This document shows, piece after piece, positions 42,358 to 50,418 of a stretch of DNA of 64,000 nt. A program made the position numbers and the translations under genes. The DNA lies in the NCBI GenBank assembly GCA_028278405.1, contig JANQEK010000006.1:119555-183554 (forward strand). The letters are read 5' to 3'. The notes beneath the pieces are model-generated. The model was not told the DNA's origin, did not search any database, and was given only the letters and a program-made list of their open reading frames with translations. The stretch's first letter is position 1, and each line of letters begins with the position of its first letter. The DNA comes from Nitrospinaceae bacterium. Its GTDB lineage: Bacteria; Nitrospinota; Nitrospinia; Nitrospinales; Nitrospinaceae.

Positions 42358-44607
42358 TTAAACGCCGGCTTTTTGACTCCCCACATAATTCAGGGCGGAA
42401 CCTGCATAAAACCATTCGATTTCACCAGCGTTCAGGCTGTGGTTCAGTTGGATACTTTCTGTTGAACCGTCTTCATGTGTAACCGTCATGGTCACCGCTT
42501 GGCCGGGTTTGAGATTATCCAATCCCTCAAAGGAAATCGAGTCTTTCTGCTGAATTTTCTCGTAGTCATCCTTGTTCGAGAAGGTAAACGGCAGAACCGC
42601 CTGTTTTTTGAGATTGGCTTCAAAGATACGGGCATAAGATTTAGCGATAATAGCCCGGCAACCCATATGACGCGGTTCCATCGCGGCATGTTCGCGGCTG
42701 GATCCTTCACCGATATTTTCATCAGCAAAAACAACCCATCCTTCTCCTTTTTCTTTGTAATGACGGGCGATCTTATTCAGTTCGTCCGTTTCACCTGTCA
42801 TCAGGTTGTTACCCTTACCAGTCTCACTGTAAAAGGAGTTGTTGGCTCCCAGGAACAGGTTGTTACTGATATTGTCCAGATGGCCGCGGAACTTCAACCA
42901 TGGGCCGGCTTGTGAGATATGGTCTGTGGTGCATTTACCATCAGCTTTAAACAATACCTTCAGGTTTTTGTAATCCGTCACCGGATCCTGCTTCGGGAAC
43001 GGTTCCAGAAAGGATAATCGTTCGCTTTTGGGATCAATGATGACTTCACCCGACATGGTAGGTGCCAGAAATCCGCTGTCCTTAGTGGCATATCCTTGGT
43101 CCGGAAAAACCTCTCCAGTGGGCGGTTCGAATTTGAAATTACCAATCGAATCGGTCATCGGATTGAATTTCATACTGCCGCCAAAAGCCATGGCGACTAC
43201 TACCTCCGGACTACTGATGAAACTCAGTGTTTCAGCACTGCCGTCATTTCTCTTTGCAAAGTTACGGTTGTAAGAACTGAGAATACTGTTAGGATCACCT
43301 TTCTTGACATCATCTCGTTTCCACTGGCCGATACAGGGTCCGCAGGCATTGGCCAACACTATTCCGCCGACATCCTCAAAATCCTTCAGGATTCCATCCC
43401 GGCTGATGGTTTCGAAAATCCGCTCGGAACCCGGAGTGACCATAAAATTGGATTTTGCCTTCAGACCGGCTTTTTTGGCCTGTCGAACCAGACTGACGGC
43501 ACGGGTCAAATCTTCATAGCTGGAATTGGTACAGGACCCGATCAACGCGGCAGATAACTTTTCCGGATAGCTGTTTTTGTCAACATCTGAAGCCATCTGC
43601 GATATAGGCCGGCCCAGGTCTGGGCTGTGAGGGCCAACAATATGTGGCTCCAGGGTGGACAAGTCAATTTCATGAATTTCGTCGTAATACTGATCAGGAT
43701 TTTGTTCGACTTCCGGATCGGAAACCAGATGCTCGGCATATTTTTTACAGAGATCGGCGATGGCATCACGCTCTGTTTTGCGGAGGTAGACGTCCATTTT
43801 CTCGTCATAGCCGAAGATCGAAGTGGTCGCGCCGATTTCCGCCCCCATGTTAGTAACGGTGCCTTTTCCGGTCGCACTCAGGGAACGGGCTCCTTCGCCG
43901 AAATATTCGACAATCTTACCGGTACCGCCTTTAGCGGACAGCATAGTGGCCACCTTAAGAATGATATCTTTCGAGGCCGTCCAACCGCTTAATTTGCCGG
44001 TCAGTTTAATACCCACCAGTTTCGGCATACGGGTCATGAATTTTTGTCCGGTCATTACATCCACGGCATCCGCACCACCGACACCGATGGCGACCATGCC
44101 CAGGCCGCCAGCATTCACGGTGTGGGAATCGGTGCCGATCATCAGGGTTCCCGGGACTGCATAGTTTTCGTATACCACCTGATGAATGATCCCGGAGCCG
44201 GGTTTCCAGAAATCCATGCCATATTTCATGGCAGCGGACTGAAGAAAGTCATACACTTCTTTGTTAGTTTCAATTCCCGCCTTGAGGTCTTCGGCGGAAC
44301 CGACATATGCCTGAATCAAATGGTCACAGTGAACCGAAGTTGGACCCGCTACTTTAGGCATTTGAGCGGACATGAATTGCAAAATAGCCATTTGCGCTGT
44401 TGCATCCTGCATGGCTACCCGGTCCGCATTCAGGAAGATATTAGATTTTCCTCGCTCCAGTTTGGAAAAGTCGGTGCCCTCGTCCATGTGCGAATAAAGA
44501 ATTTTTTCCACAATGGTTAACTTGCGGCCCAGGTTGCTGCGGGCGGCACTCAGGGATTTCTCCATAGATTGAAACAATTTTTCAATAGGTGCTGGATCCA
44601 ATAACAT
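42358..44607 (-). CDS. acn: aconitate hydratase (mitochondrial type)
   Basis: A 749-residue [4Fe-4S] enzyme interconverting citrate and isocitrate. Cluster cysteines are in LIGSCTNSS and NACGPCIGQW. Other signatures are GTDSHTVNAGGLGMVAIGVGGADAV, GKGTVTNMGAEIGATTSIF, KCTTDHISQAGPWL and NIGEGSSREHAAMEPRHMG. Its length and motifs match mitochondrial and AcnA-like bacterial aconitases rather than AcnB. The ribosome-binding site AAGGAG is about eight bases before ATG 44607. It is transcribed alone, opposite to both neighbours. Confidence 0.95.
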   Translation of the reverse strand: MLLDPAPIEKLFQSMEKSLSAARSNLGRKLTIVEKILYSHMDEGTDFSKLERGKSNIFLNADRVAMQDATAQMAILQFMSAQMPKVAGPTSVHCDHLIQAYVGSAEDLKAGIETNKEVYDFLQSAAMKYGMDFWKPGSGIIHQVVYENYAVPGTLMIGTDSHTVNAGGLGMVAIGVGGADAVDVMTGQKFMTRMPKLVGIKLTGKLSGWTASKDIILKVATMLSAKGGTGKIVEYFGEGARSLSATGKGTVTNMGAEIGATTSIFGYDEKMDVYLRKTERDAIADLCKKYAEHLVSDPEVEQNPDQYYDEIHEIDLSTLEPHIVGPHSPDLGRPISQMASDVDKNSYPEKLSAALIGSCTNSSYEDLTRAVSLVRQAKKAGLKAKSNFMVTPGSERIFETISRDGILKDFEDVGGIVLANACGPCIGQWKRDDVKKGDPNSILSSYNRNFAKRNDGSAETLSFISSPEVVVAMAFGGSMKFNPMTDSIGNFKFEPPTGEVFPDQGYATKDSGFLAPTMSGEVIIDPKSERLSFLEPFPKQDPVTDYKNLKVLFKADGKCTTDHISQAGPWLKFRGHLDNISNNLFLGANNSFYSETGKGNNLMTGETDELNKIARHYKEKGEGWVVFADENIGEGSSREHAAMEPRHMGCRAIIAKSYARIFEANLKKQAVLPFTFSNKDDYEKIQQKDSISFEGLDNLKPGQAVTMTVTHEDGSTESIQLNHSLNAGEIEWFYAGSALNYVGSQKAGV

Positions 44608-44833
44608 TGAACACTCCTTACGCGATTAGATTTTTTATTGTTATAATACCCCCCAATCCGTGATCAACGAATTCAGGTTGGGGAAAGTTGGATTTTCAAG
44701 CCGTTTTTGAAAGGCCTGATTCTGCCACGAAGCTGTTGAAAATTCAATCATTTTAAAGAGAGTGGAATTCTATCGAAATTTTACTAAAATATAAATATTT
44801 CAAATATTTAAGGATATTTCTATAAAGTTAATT

Positions 44834-45598
44834 ATGAGTTCTGTTTTTGATTCGTCTCAATTCAATAGCAACCTGTTTTTTCCCCGGCCCGACCGATTGG
44901 CCCCTCCCGATGGGACTGATGAAATTTATGTTGAGGTGGAGCCGGAGATAAAAGTCCATGTGAGACGATATCCTTCACCTAACGCACGGTTTAGTTTGCT
45001 GTATTTCCATGGCAATGGAGAAATCGTCTCGGACTACGATGAAATATCGAAGGCGTTTGCATATCTGGGCGGCGAGTTCATTGTCTGCGATTATCGGGGA
45101 TATGGACGGAGCGGAGGCCAACCCACATTAAGAACAGTGTTGCAGGATGCCCATAAGATATATCAATCTTTGAAAAAAGATGGAAAGCTTCAGGATAAAC
45201 TGTGCGTCATGGGCCGGTCCCTGGGAAGCGCTCCGGCGATCGAATTATGTTCACATTATCCAGAGATCGACAGCTGTGTCATTGAGAGCGGTTATGCGGA
45301 TCCTATTCCGCTGGTAGAACGACGGGGAATTCGGATTGATGGCACCACACCGGAGGAAAACGCTCTGTTCAACAACAGTCAAAAAATTAAAAAAGTAACG
45401 TGTCCCTTGCTGATCATGCATGGGCAGGATGATATATTGATCTACCCCAATGAAGCCGAGCTCAATTTCAATCAGGCCGGGTCGGAATCCAAGAACTTGC
45501 AGATATTGGAGGGGGTAGGGCACAATGATATTCTCATGGCGCCGGACAATGGCTACTTTAAGTGTCTTCAGCAGTTTTTTGACAAGTCGCTTAATTAA
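44834..45598 (+). CDS. alpha/beta hydrolase
   Basis: A 254-residue cytoplasmic hydrolase. It has YFHGNGEIVSDY (oxyanion region), the nucleophile Ser in CVMGRSLGSAPAIEL, the acid in MHGQDDILI and the His in GVGHNDI, in the BEM46/FrsA-like order. Substrate unknown. No ribosome-binding site is close; TATAAA at 44821-44826 lies seven bases before the ATG in a very AT-rich stretch. A leucine-rich repeat gene follows after 48 bases. Confidence 0.85.
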   Translation: MSSVFDSSQFNSNLFFPRPDRLAPPDGTDEIYVEVEPEIKVHVRRYPSPNARFSLLYFHGNGEIVSDYDEISKAFAYLGGEFIVCDYRGYGRSGGQPTLRTVLQDAHKIYQSLKKDGKLQDKLCVMGRSLGSAPAIELCSHYPEIDSCVIESGYADPIPLVERRGIRIDGTTPEENALFNNSQKIKKVTCPLLIMHGQDDILIYPNEAELNFNQAGSESKNLQILEGVGHNDILMAPDNGYFKCLQQFFDKSLN

Positions 45599-45646
45599 AT
45601 ATAAACGAGGTAAGGACATAAACCGGCAAATCAGTGGTTTGGAGAT

Positions 45647-46846
45647 ATGATGACCAAGAAGTTTTATAACATTGAAGGAATCATTCGTAACGGCTTCAAA
45701 TTAAGCCGTAATTATGAAACCCTGGATTTCAACTTCACTAAATTGGGAGATGCAGGAGTCGCCGCCCTGGCGAATTCCAGGTCTGTCAGCAATCTGAAGC
45801 GATTGATTATTCCCGTTCAGAAACTTGGTCCGGATAGCGCAAAATCGATCGCCGAGTCGGACAACCTGAGGAACCTTCAGTATTTAAAGCTATATAAAAA
45901 TAAACTGGGAGATGAAGGAGCCAGATTTCTTTCCGAGTCGAAAAAGCTTTCGAATTTGAAATCACTGCGTCTGGCTTGGAATGATATTTCCCATAAGGGA
46001 GCGCAATCCATTGCGGAGTCAGAGAATCTTCAGTCCTTGACCAGCCTGGTACTTTCCCAGAACAAGCTCGGAGACGAAGGAGTTAAATCCATCGCTGAGA
46101 GTAAGAATCTGTTTAATCTTGAATTGCTGGACCTCAAAAAGAACGGCATAACGGATGAAGGAGCTTTGGCGCTGGCGAAAAGCCCGAACTTTGTCAACCT
46201 CCAGAGCATCGACTTGACTGAAAACAAATTAACGGAAAAGGGCAAGGAAGCGATTGCCGGATTCCTGATTCTTAATTTGATCCGCAAGCGTTTAAGTGAA
46301 GAGGGTGAAGTGCTGGATCTCAGCAAATTGAACCTCGGAGACATGCAGTTGAAAATTGTTTCGGAATACGAAGGATTGAAGAACCTCAAGAAACTGTATC
46401 TGGAGCTCAACTACATTACCGAGGTGGGTGCTGGATATCTGGCCGGATCACCGCATTTGAAAAACCTGACCCTGCTTTCTCTGGATCGCAACCAAATAGG
46501 CGATGAAGGAGTCAAGTTGATCGCTCAATCTGAGAACTTTGTCCATCTGGAAACCCTCATGGTTGAGAATAATGAAGTGACCAATGAAGGTCTGAAGGCG
46601 ATTGCAGAATCGGAGATAATGTCCAACCTGATCCGGCTGTATGTCGAAGGTAATCCGTATGACGACGAAGGCTGGGAGGCCTTGAAGGACTCGGAATTTC
46701 TCCAGGATTTGGAATATCCTGTATTCGAGCGGGAAGAAGAGGAAGAGGAAATCGACGAGGAAGAGGAGGAAGAGTTCGAAGATATCGAAGAGGAGGAAGA
46801 AGAAGAGGAAGAGGAAATCATCGACGACGACGAATACACCCAGTAA
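45647..46846 (+). CDS. leucine-rich repeat protein with long acidic tail
   Basis: A 399-residue protein with about 12 ribonuclease-inhibitor-type repeats of some 24 residues in two blocks (for example LKLYKNKLGDEGARFLSES, LRLAWNDISHKGAQSIAES, LDLKKNGITDEGALALAKS, LSLDRNQIGDEGVKLIAQS). The last 45 residues are almost only Glu and Asp with a few Ile. No signal peptide. The repeats are more regular than in the protein at 24020, and the two are paralogous. Likely a protein-interaction scaffold; partner unknown. The start could also be the second ATG at 45650. Confidence 0.8.
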   Translation: MMTKKFYNIEGIIRNGFKLSRNYETLDFNFTKLGDAGVAALANSRSVSNLKRLIIPVQKLGPDSAKSIAESDNLRNLQYLKLYKNKLGDEGARFLSESKKLSNLKSLRLAWNDISHKGAQSIAESENLQSLTSLVLSQNKLGDEGVKSIAESKNLFNLELLDLKKNGITDEGALALAKSPNFVNLQSIDLTENKLTEKGKEAIAGFLILNLIRKRLSEEGEVLDLSKLNLGDMQLKIVSEYEGLKNLKKLYLELNYITEVGAGYLAGSPHLKNLTLLSLDRNQIGDEGVKLIAQSENFVHLETLMVENNEVTNEGLKAIAESEIMSNLIRLYVEGNPYDDEGWEALKDSEFLQDLEYPVFEREEEEEEIDEEEEEEFEDIEEEEEEEEEEIIDDDEYTQ

Positions 46847-46873
46847 AAATTCTTATTTCTTTTCAGTAACGAT

Positions 46874-47422
46874 CTACCACGAGGTTACCCACAGTTCTTT
46901 CGACGGACGCATTTTAAAGATTTCTCCCACGCGTTTTGTAAATTCCTCCGGTGTGAATGATTTATTGTAATCATTGGATTCGAACCGGAAGGGATTCCAG
47001 GAAAGTACCAGCCGTTCTATAAACATTTCATCCAGGGGCACATGGGTTATTTTCTTAATGATGCCGGTATCTGAGTCCACCAGGATGGCGGCCATCGAAC
47101 ACTCTTCCTTGGCATAGAGCGCTTCACAAAATCCCGGAGCTTCCTTTTCCATTTGCGAGGGGTTACAGGGGGTTTCAAGAATCCAGTCCTCGCTGCCAAT
47201 GGCGAAGATGGGAATGGAGGGAAACTCGGATTCGGTCACCAGTTTGGCCCGCCATTTTGCCCCCCAGGCCTCCACCTGCTGGTTGGAGGGGCTGGGAATC
47301 GAGCCGACCAGCAACATGTCTCCATTGGGAGAGAATGACAAACCTCCGCCGGTTCCCTCCACGGTGACAGGGCATTTTTTTCCTTCTTCAAATGCGATAC
47401 TTTGTTCCGTCATGTTTCTCAA
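46874..47422 (-). CDS. hypothetical protein
   Basis: A 182-residue soluble protein without recognised domain. The N-terminal half contains GTGGGLSFSPNGDMLLVGS, reminiscent of an enzyme active-site strand, and Cys residues near ETPCNPSQ, GFCEALYAKEECS. The C-terminal part has ITHVPLDEMFIERLVLSWNPF. A shorter start at 47413 (MTEQS) is possible. It converges with the acidic-tail repeat gene 27 bases away. Confidence 0.55.
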   Translation of the reverse strand: MRNMTEQSIAFEEGKKCPVTVEGTGGGLSFSPNGDMLLVGSIPSPSNQQVEAWGAKWRAKLVTESEFPSIPIFAIGSEDWILETPCNPSQMEKEAPGFCEALYAKEECSMAAILVDSDTGIIKKITHVPLDEMFIERLVLSWNPFRFESNDYNKSFTPEEFTKRVGEIFKMRPSKELWVTSW

Positions 47423-47589
47423 TCCAAAATGGGGTTGTGTAAGGACAAACTGCGCTATATTCTAAGATACTCATTTCCTCTGTCAACACTTTAACACATG
47501 CACCGGAAATAGCCTTGAGATCAGGCTTCGATTCGGTTATGCTAGCGCGTCTTCTCGGGGGAGGAACACATCACTATAGAAAAGGTGCC

Positions 47590-48987
47590 ATGAAAACCAC
47601 ATTAATAGGCCATGCCTGTCTTTTGTTTGAGTCCCGGGAAACCACCCTGTTGTCTGATCCCTGTCTGTTCAGCCTGCATTTCGAAGAGCTTAATTATTAC
47701 TTTCCCCGGGTGGAAATTGCGCGGGACAAGTTTCCCCGACCGGATGCAGTTTATCTCTCCCATCGCCATCAGGATCATTTCGATATTCGTACTCTGGCGT
47801 ATTTACCCAGGGATCTAAAAATCCTGTGCCCGGACGACTCCGTGATGCTGGAATGTCTGAAGGAATTGGATTACACCGATGTAACCGTGGTGAAGGATTT
47901 TGAAGCGGTCCGGGTCAAGAATCTGACCCTGATACCGACACCTTCGTTAACCCAGGATTATTATCCCGAACACGGGTTGATTATTCAGGATGGTGAGGTC
48001 AATATCTGGAATCAGGTGGACACCATAGTTTCTCCCGAGATCATACAATACATTCATCGAATTTGTGGTCAGGTGGATTTTGCTCACGTTCGCTATGAGC
48101 CATTACTGGAGCAAAACTTCACTTACAATAAAGCCTCTGTCCTGCCGTTTGAAGAATACAGTTCCTTTCTAAAAGTTGCGAACGCACTTTCCCCGAAGTT
48201 TGCAGTTCCCGGTTCGGCGGGGGAGCATTTTTATGATCGAGCTGAGTTTCTCAACCATTTTGTTTTCCCTGCCACGCAGGAGCAGTTTATTGATGACTTG
48301 GAAGCGTTTTCTCCAGAGATTCGATCCAGCACATTTTTCCCAGGTGATGTTGCGGAAATCAGTTCTGAAGGTTCCAAAATTTATCGGCAACACACCGATC
48401 TGGTTACCCGACTGGAAGATAGTGATTTTCGGGTGGCGTTCAACCCGCTTTACGAAGTGCCGCGTATCCGGACACTGACGGAAGATGCCGGACAAAGGGA
48501 GAAAGAAAAAGAAATTGTTACAAAATTTATAGAAGACGGAGCGTTTCTAGACAAATTGATCCAGTCCGACACCATGGAAGCATTCAAACATTGGGGCATT
48601 GGTTATCGCCTGGAGTTGTTCGATGAGGATCACTCGGATATTTGGAGTATTGATTTCAGTAAACCCCCGGCAGTTCAAAAAGGCTACTTTGGGACCGTCA
48701 ACCTTTATGAAGGAATCGGATATTCGGAACTGTATCGTTTGATCCAGGGTGATACCAATTGGGACTTTGTCGGCGCCTCCGGCCAGTATCGAACCTTTCA
48801 TAATGTTTACCGGGTCAGCCGCGGAAACTTCGAATTCTACCCGCAGGAGAAAAAATTTCCGCAACCGCTGATGGAAGTATTTCCGGCCGACCGCGAAATG
48901 GACCGTGAGAAATATCTGAAGGACGTCCGGCGCTGGAAGAAGCAATTCGAAGGGGCCGGCCCGGCCAAGATGATCGATAATAATTGA
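47590..48987 (+). CDS. metallo-beta-lactamase-fold hydrolase (UlaG/CmaH-like)
   Basis: A 465-residue protein. The N-terminal 230 residues form a metallo-beta-lactamase domain: LIGHACLLFES, LLSDPCLF and the metal site YLSHRHQDHFD (His-x-His-x-Asp-His). The C-terminal half has no clear family match; it carries ASGQYRTFHNVYRV and several Trp and acidic residues. This arrangement recalls UlaG-like or CMP-sialate-hydroxylase-like lactonase proteins, but the substrate is unknown. ATG 47590 is taken because the domain starts with MKTTLIGHA; an upstream in-frame start at 47515 adds 25 unlikely residues. Confidence 0.75.
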   Translation: MKTTLIGHACLLFESRETTLLSDPCLFSLHFEELNYYFPRVEIARDKFPRPDAVYLSHRHQDHFDIRTLAYLPRDLKILCPDDSVMLECLKELDYTDVTVVKDFEAVRVKNLTLIPTPSLTQDYYPEHGLIIQDGEVNIWNQVDTIVSPEIIQYIHRICGQVDFAHVRYEPLLEQNFTYNKASVLPFEEYSSFLKVANALSPKFAVPGSAGEHFYDRAEFLNHFVFPATQEQFIDDLEAFSPEIRSSTFFPGDVAEISSEGSKIYRQHTDLVTRLEDSDFRVAFNPLYEVPRIRTLTEDAGQREKEKEIVTKFIEDGAFLDKLIQSDTMEAFKHWGIGYRLELFDEDHSDIWSIDFSKPPAVQKGYFGTVNLYEGIGYSELYRLIQGDTNWDFVGASGQYRTFHNVYRVSRGNFEFYPQEKKFPQPLMEVFPADREMDREKYLKDVRRWKKQFEGAGPAKMIDNN

Positions 48988-49040
48988 CAGGTTTCACGGA
49001 ACTCAGTAAACTTCAATACTTACAATCAAATACCAAATAA

Positions 49041-49117
49041 GGCGGTATAGCTCAGCTGGTTAGAGCGCACGGCTCATATCCGTGGAGTCCGGGGTTCAAG
49101 TCCCTGTACCGCCACCA
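49041..49117 (+). tRNA. tRNA with CAU anticodon (elongator Met or Ile2)
   Basis: A 77-base cloverleaf with encoded CCA (49115-49117). Acceptor GGCGGTA/TACCGCC, D arm GCTCAGCTGGTTAGAGC, anticodon stem CACGG/CCGTG around loop CTCATAT (anticodon CAT), T arm CGGGGTTCAAGTCCCTG. It lacks the three G-C pairs and the unpaired first base of initiators. Whether it is charged with Met or, after TilS modification, with Ile cannot be read with certainty. Confidence 0.92.
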
Positions 49118-49122
49118 TTTTC

Positions 49123-49157
49123 AGGACTTGGATTGTTCGATCCAAGTCCTTTTTTTG
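49123..49157 (+). terminator. intrinsic terminator after the CAU tRNA
   Basis: A perfect 11-base stem, AGGACTTGGAT (49123-49133) and ATCCAAGTCCT (49140-49150), six-base loop, followed directly by eight T residues. It ends the tRNA transcript; it also faces the 3' end of the SGNH gene transcribed towards it. Confidence 0.88.
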
Positions 49158-49172
49158 TTTCGGGGAAGAGGG

Positions 49173-50411
49173 TTAGCGCTTAATGGTTTCATTTATCAAT
49201 TGCGAGATTTCCCGAACTTCTTCGGGATACTCCTTCCGGTACTTCAGTTTTTTACGATCCAACTCGGCAAGCTCGTTCTCAATATTTTGTTGAGTAAGCA
49301 AAACCCCAAAGTCAGGCCTTTTTTGATACACGTCTGCGGGCTCCAAGATCAAATCCAGAATCTTATCTCCCAGCTCTTTTTTGAAGTGAGAGGATTCCCA
49401 AAACCAATTCATCTGAGTTTTAGGATCATCCTCTGGTGGAATTTTTTCAGTCGTGATGGGATGGTACGTTCCAAAATCCCAGAGAGAAATTTGACTGGAA
49501 GATTTATGTTCGGCATTGAACCGGGAAACCATTTTCAATAAATCCCTTTTCATTTGCTTGTAATGCTCGAACAAACCTACCTGGTGAATTAATTCCAATT
49601 GCCAAGCGTGGATGGGTGATATGAACAGAATAATTCTTGCTCCATTTTTGGAGTACTGCTCCAAGGTCTCTCTGATGAGGGAAACCCTCAAGTCGTCATA
49701 CGCAAAACCGCTATAAGTATTTTCATTACCCAAAAAATCTGCCTTCATGGTTCTGCGGAAAGTTTGTCTCGGTTGAATACGTGTTTCAGGAGAAATAAAG
49801 CGAAATCCATCCGCCCTTGTATAGGACGAAATACTATTCCCTAAAAAATTCAATTTGACGGTTTTGAATGAATTCTTCAGAGTCTTGAAAGACATTAAGT
49901 ATCCTGAATAGATCCTGTAAATGTTGTTCTCATCGGCGAAAAGAGACAGATTGAAATCCCTTTGAGTAAAGACGTTTGCATTGAAAGCGAAAAGATCCAT
50001 TCCCCATATCAGCAATTTAATATCCTGATGCTTTTGAGTAAATTGAAGGACTTTGTTGATTTCAAAAATATTTGATGAGATAAGCGAAAGGTTGAAAGTT
50101 TTATACTCGCTTAGTTTGGGATGATCGGGATCGATTCCCACCTGGGCACGGGAGGTTCCCGCAATGATGGCATCAAAATCCCCATTTTTTAAAAGAAGCG
50201 ACTTTTGAACCCGGCTTCCGTGGGAAAGCGGCTTAAACTCGTTGAAGAATTTATGGGTCGTCAAAAAATAGTACCCCATGGGGTCAACAGTCAAATTGAC
50301 AGTTGAAGCAAAAACAATATAAATCAAAAAAAACATACCAAGATACTTCAGGTAGTTTCTAAAAAAGGATTTTGCAGGATTACGCTGGAATTTAAAATTT
50401 TTTTCGTTCAC
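49173..50411 (-). CDS. SGNH-hydrolase-like exopolysaccharide acetylation protein
   Basis: A 412-residue protein with one N-terminal membrane anchor (about residues 23-45) and a periplasmic domain. IIAGTSRAQVGIDP resembles the nucleophile block of SGNH enzymes (Gly-x-Ser) and WESSHFKKELGDKIL resembles the Asp-x-x-His block. It follows the AlgI gene by seven bases on the same strand, like AlgJ/AlgX and PatB partners that take acetyl groups from MBOAT proteins onto polysaccharides. The acceptor polymer is not encoded nearby. Family is likely, substrate unknown. Confidence 0.72.
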   Translation of the reverse strand: MNEKNFKFQRNPAKSFFRNYLKYLGMFFLIYIVFASTVNLTVDPMGYYFLTTHKFFNEFKPLSHGSRVQKSLLLKNGDFDAIIAGTSRAQVGIDPDHPKLSEYKTFNLSLISSNIFEINKVLQFTQKHQDIKLLIWGMDLFAFNANVFTQRDFNLSLFADENNIYRIYSGYLMSFKTLKNSFKTVKLNFLGNSISSYTRADGFRFISPETRIQPRQTFRRTMKADFLGNENTYSGFAYDDLRVSLIRETLEQYSKNGARIILFISPIHAWQLELIHQVGLFEHYKQMKRDLLKMVSRFNAEHKSSSQISLWDFGTYHPITTEKIPPEDDPKTQMNWFWESSHFKKELGDKILDLILEPADVYQKRPDFGVLLTQQNIENELAELDRKKLKYRKEYPEEVREISQLINETIKR

Positions 50412-50418
50412 GGTCTTA

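Noticed and set aside
44044..44520. 158-codon and other frames antisense to aconitase
   Set aside because: They fall inside highly conserved aconitase motifs on the other strand; typical shadow frames.
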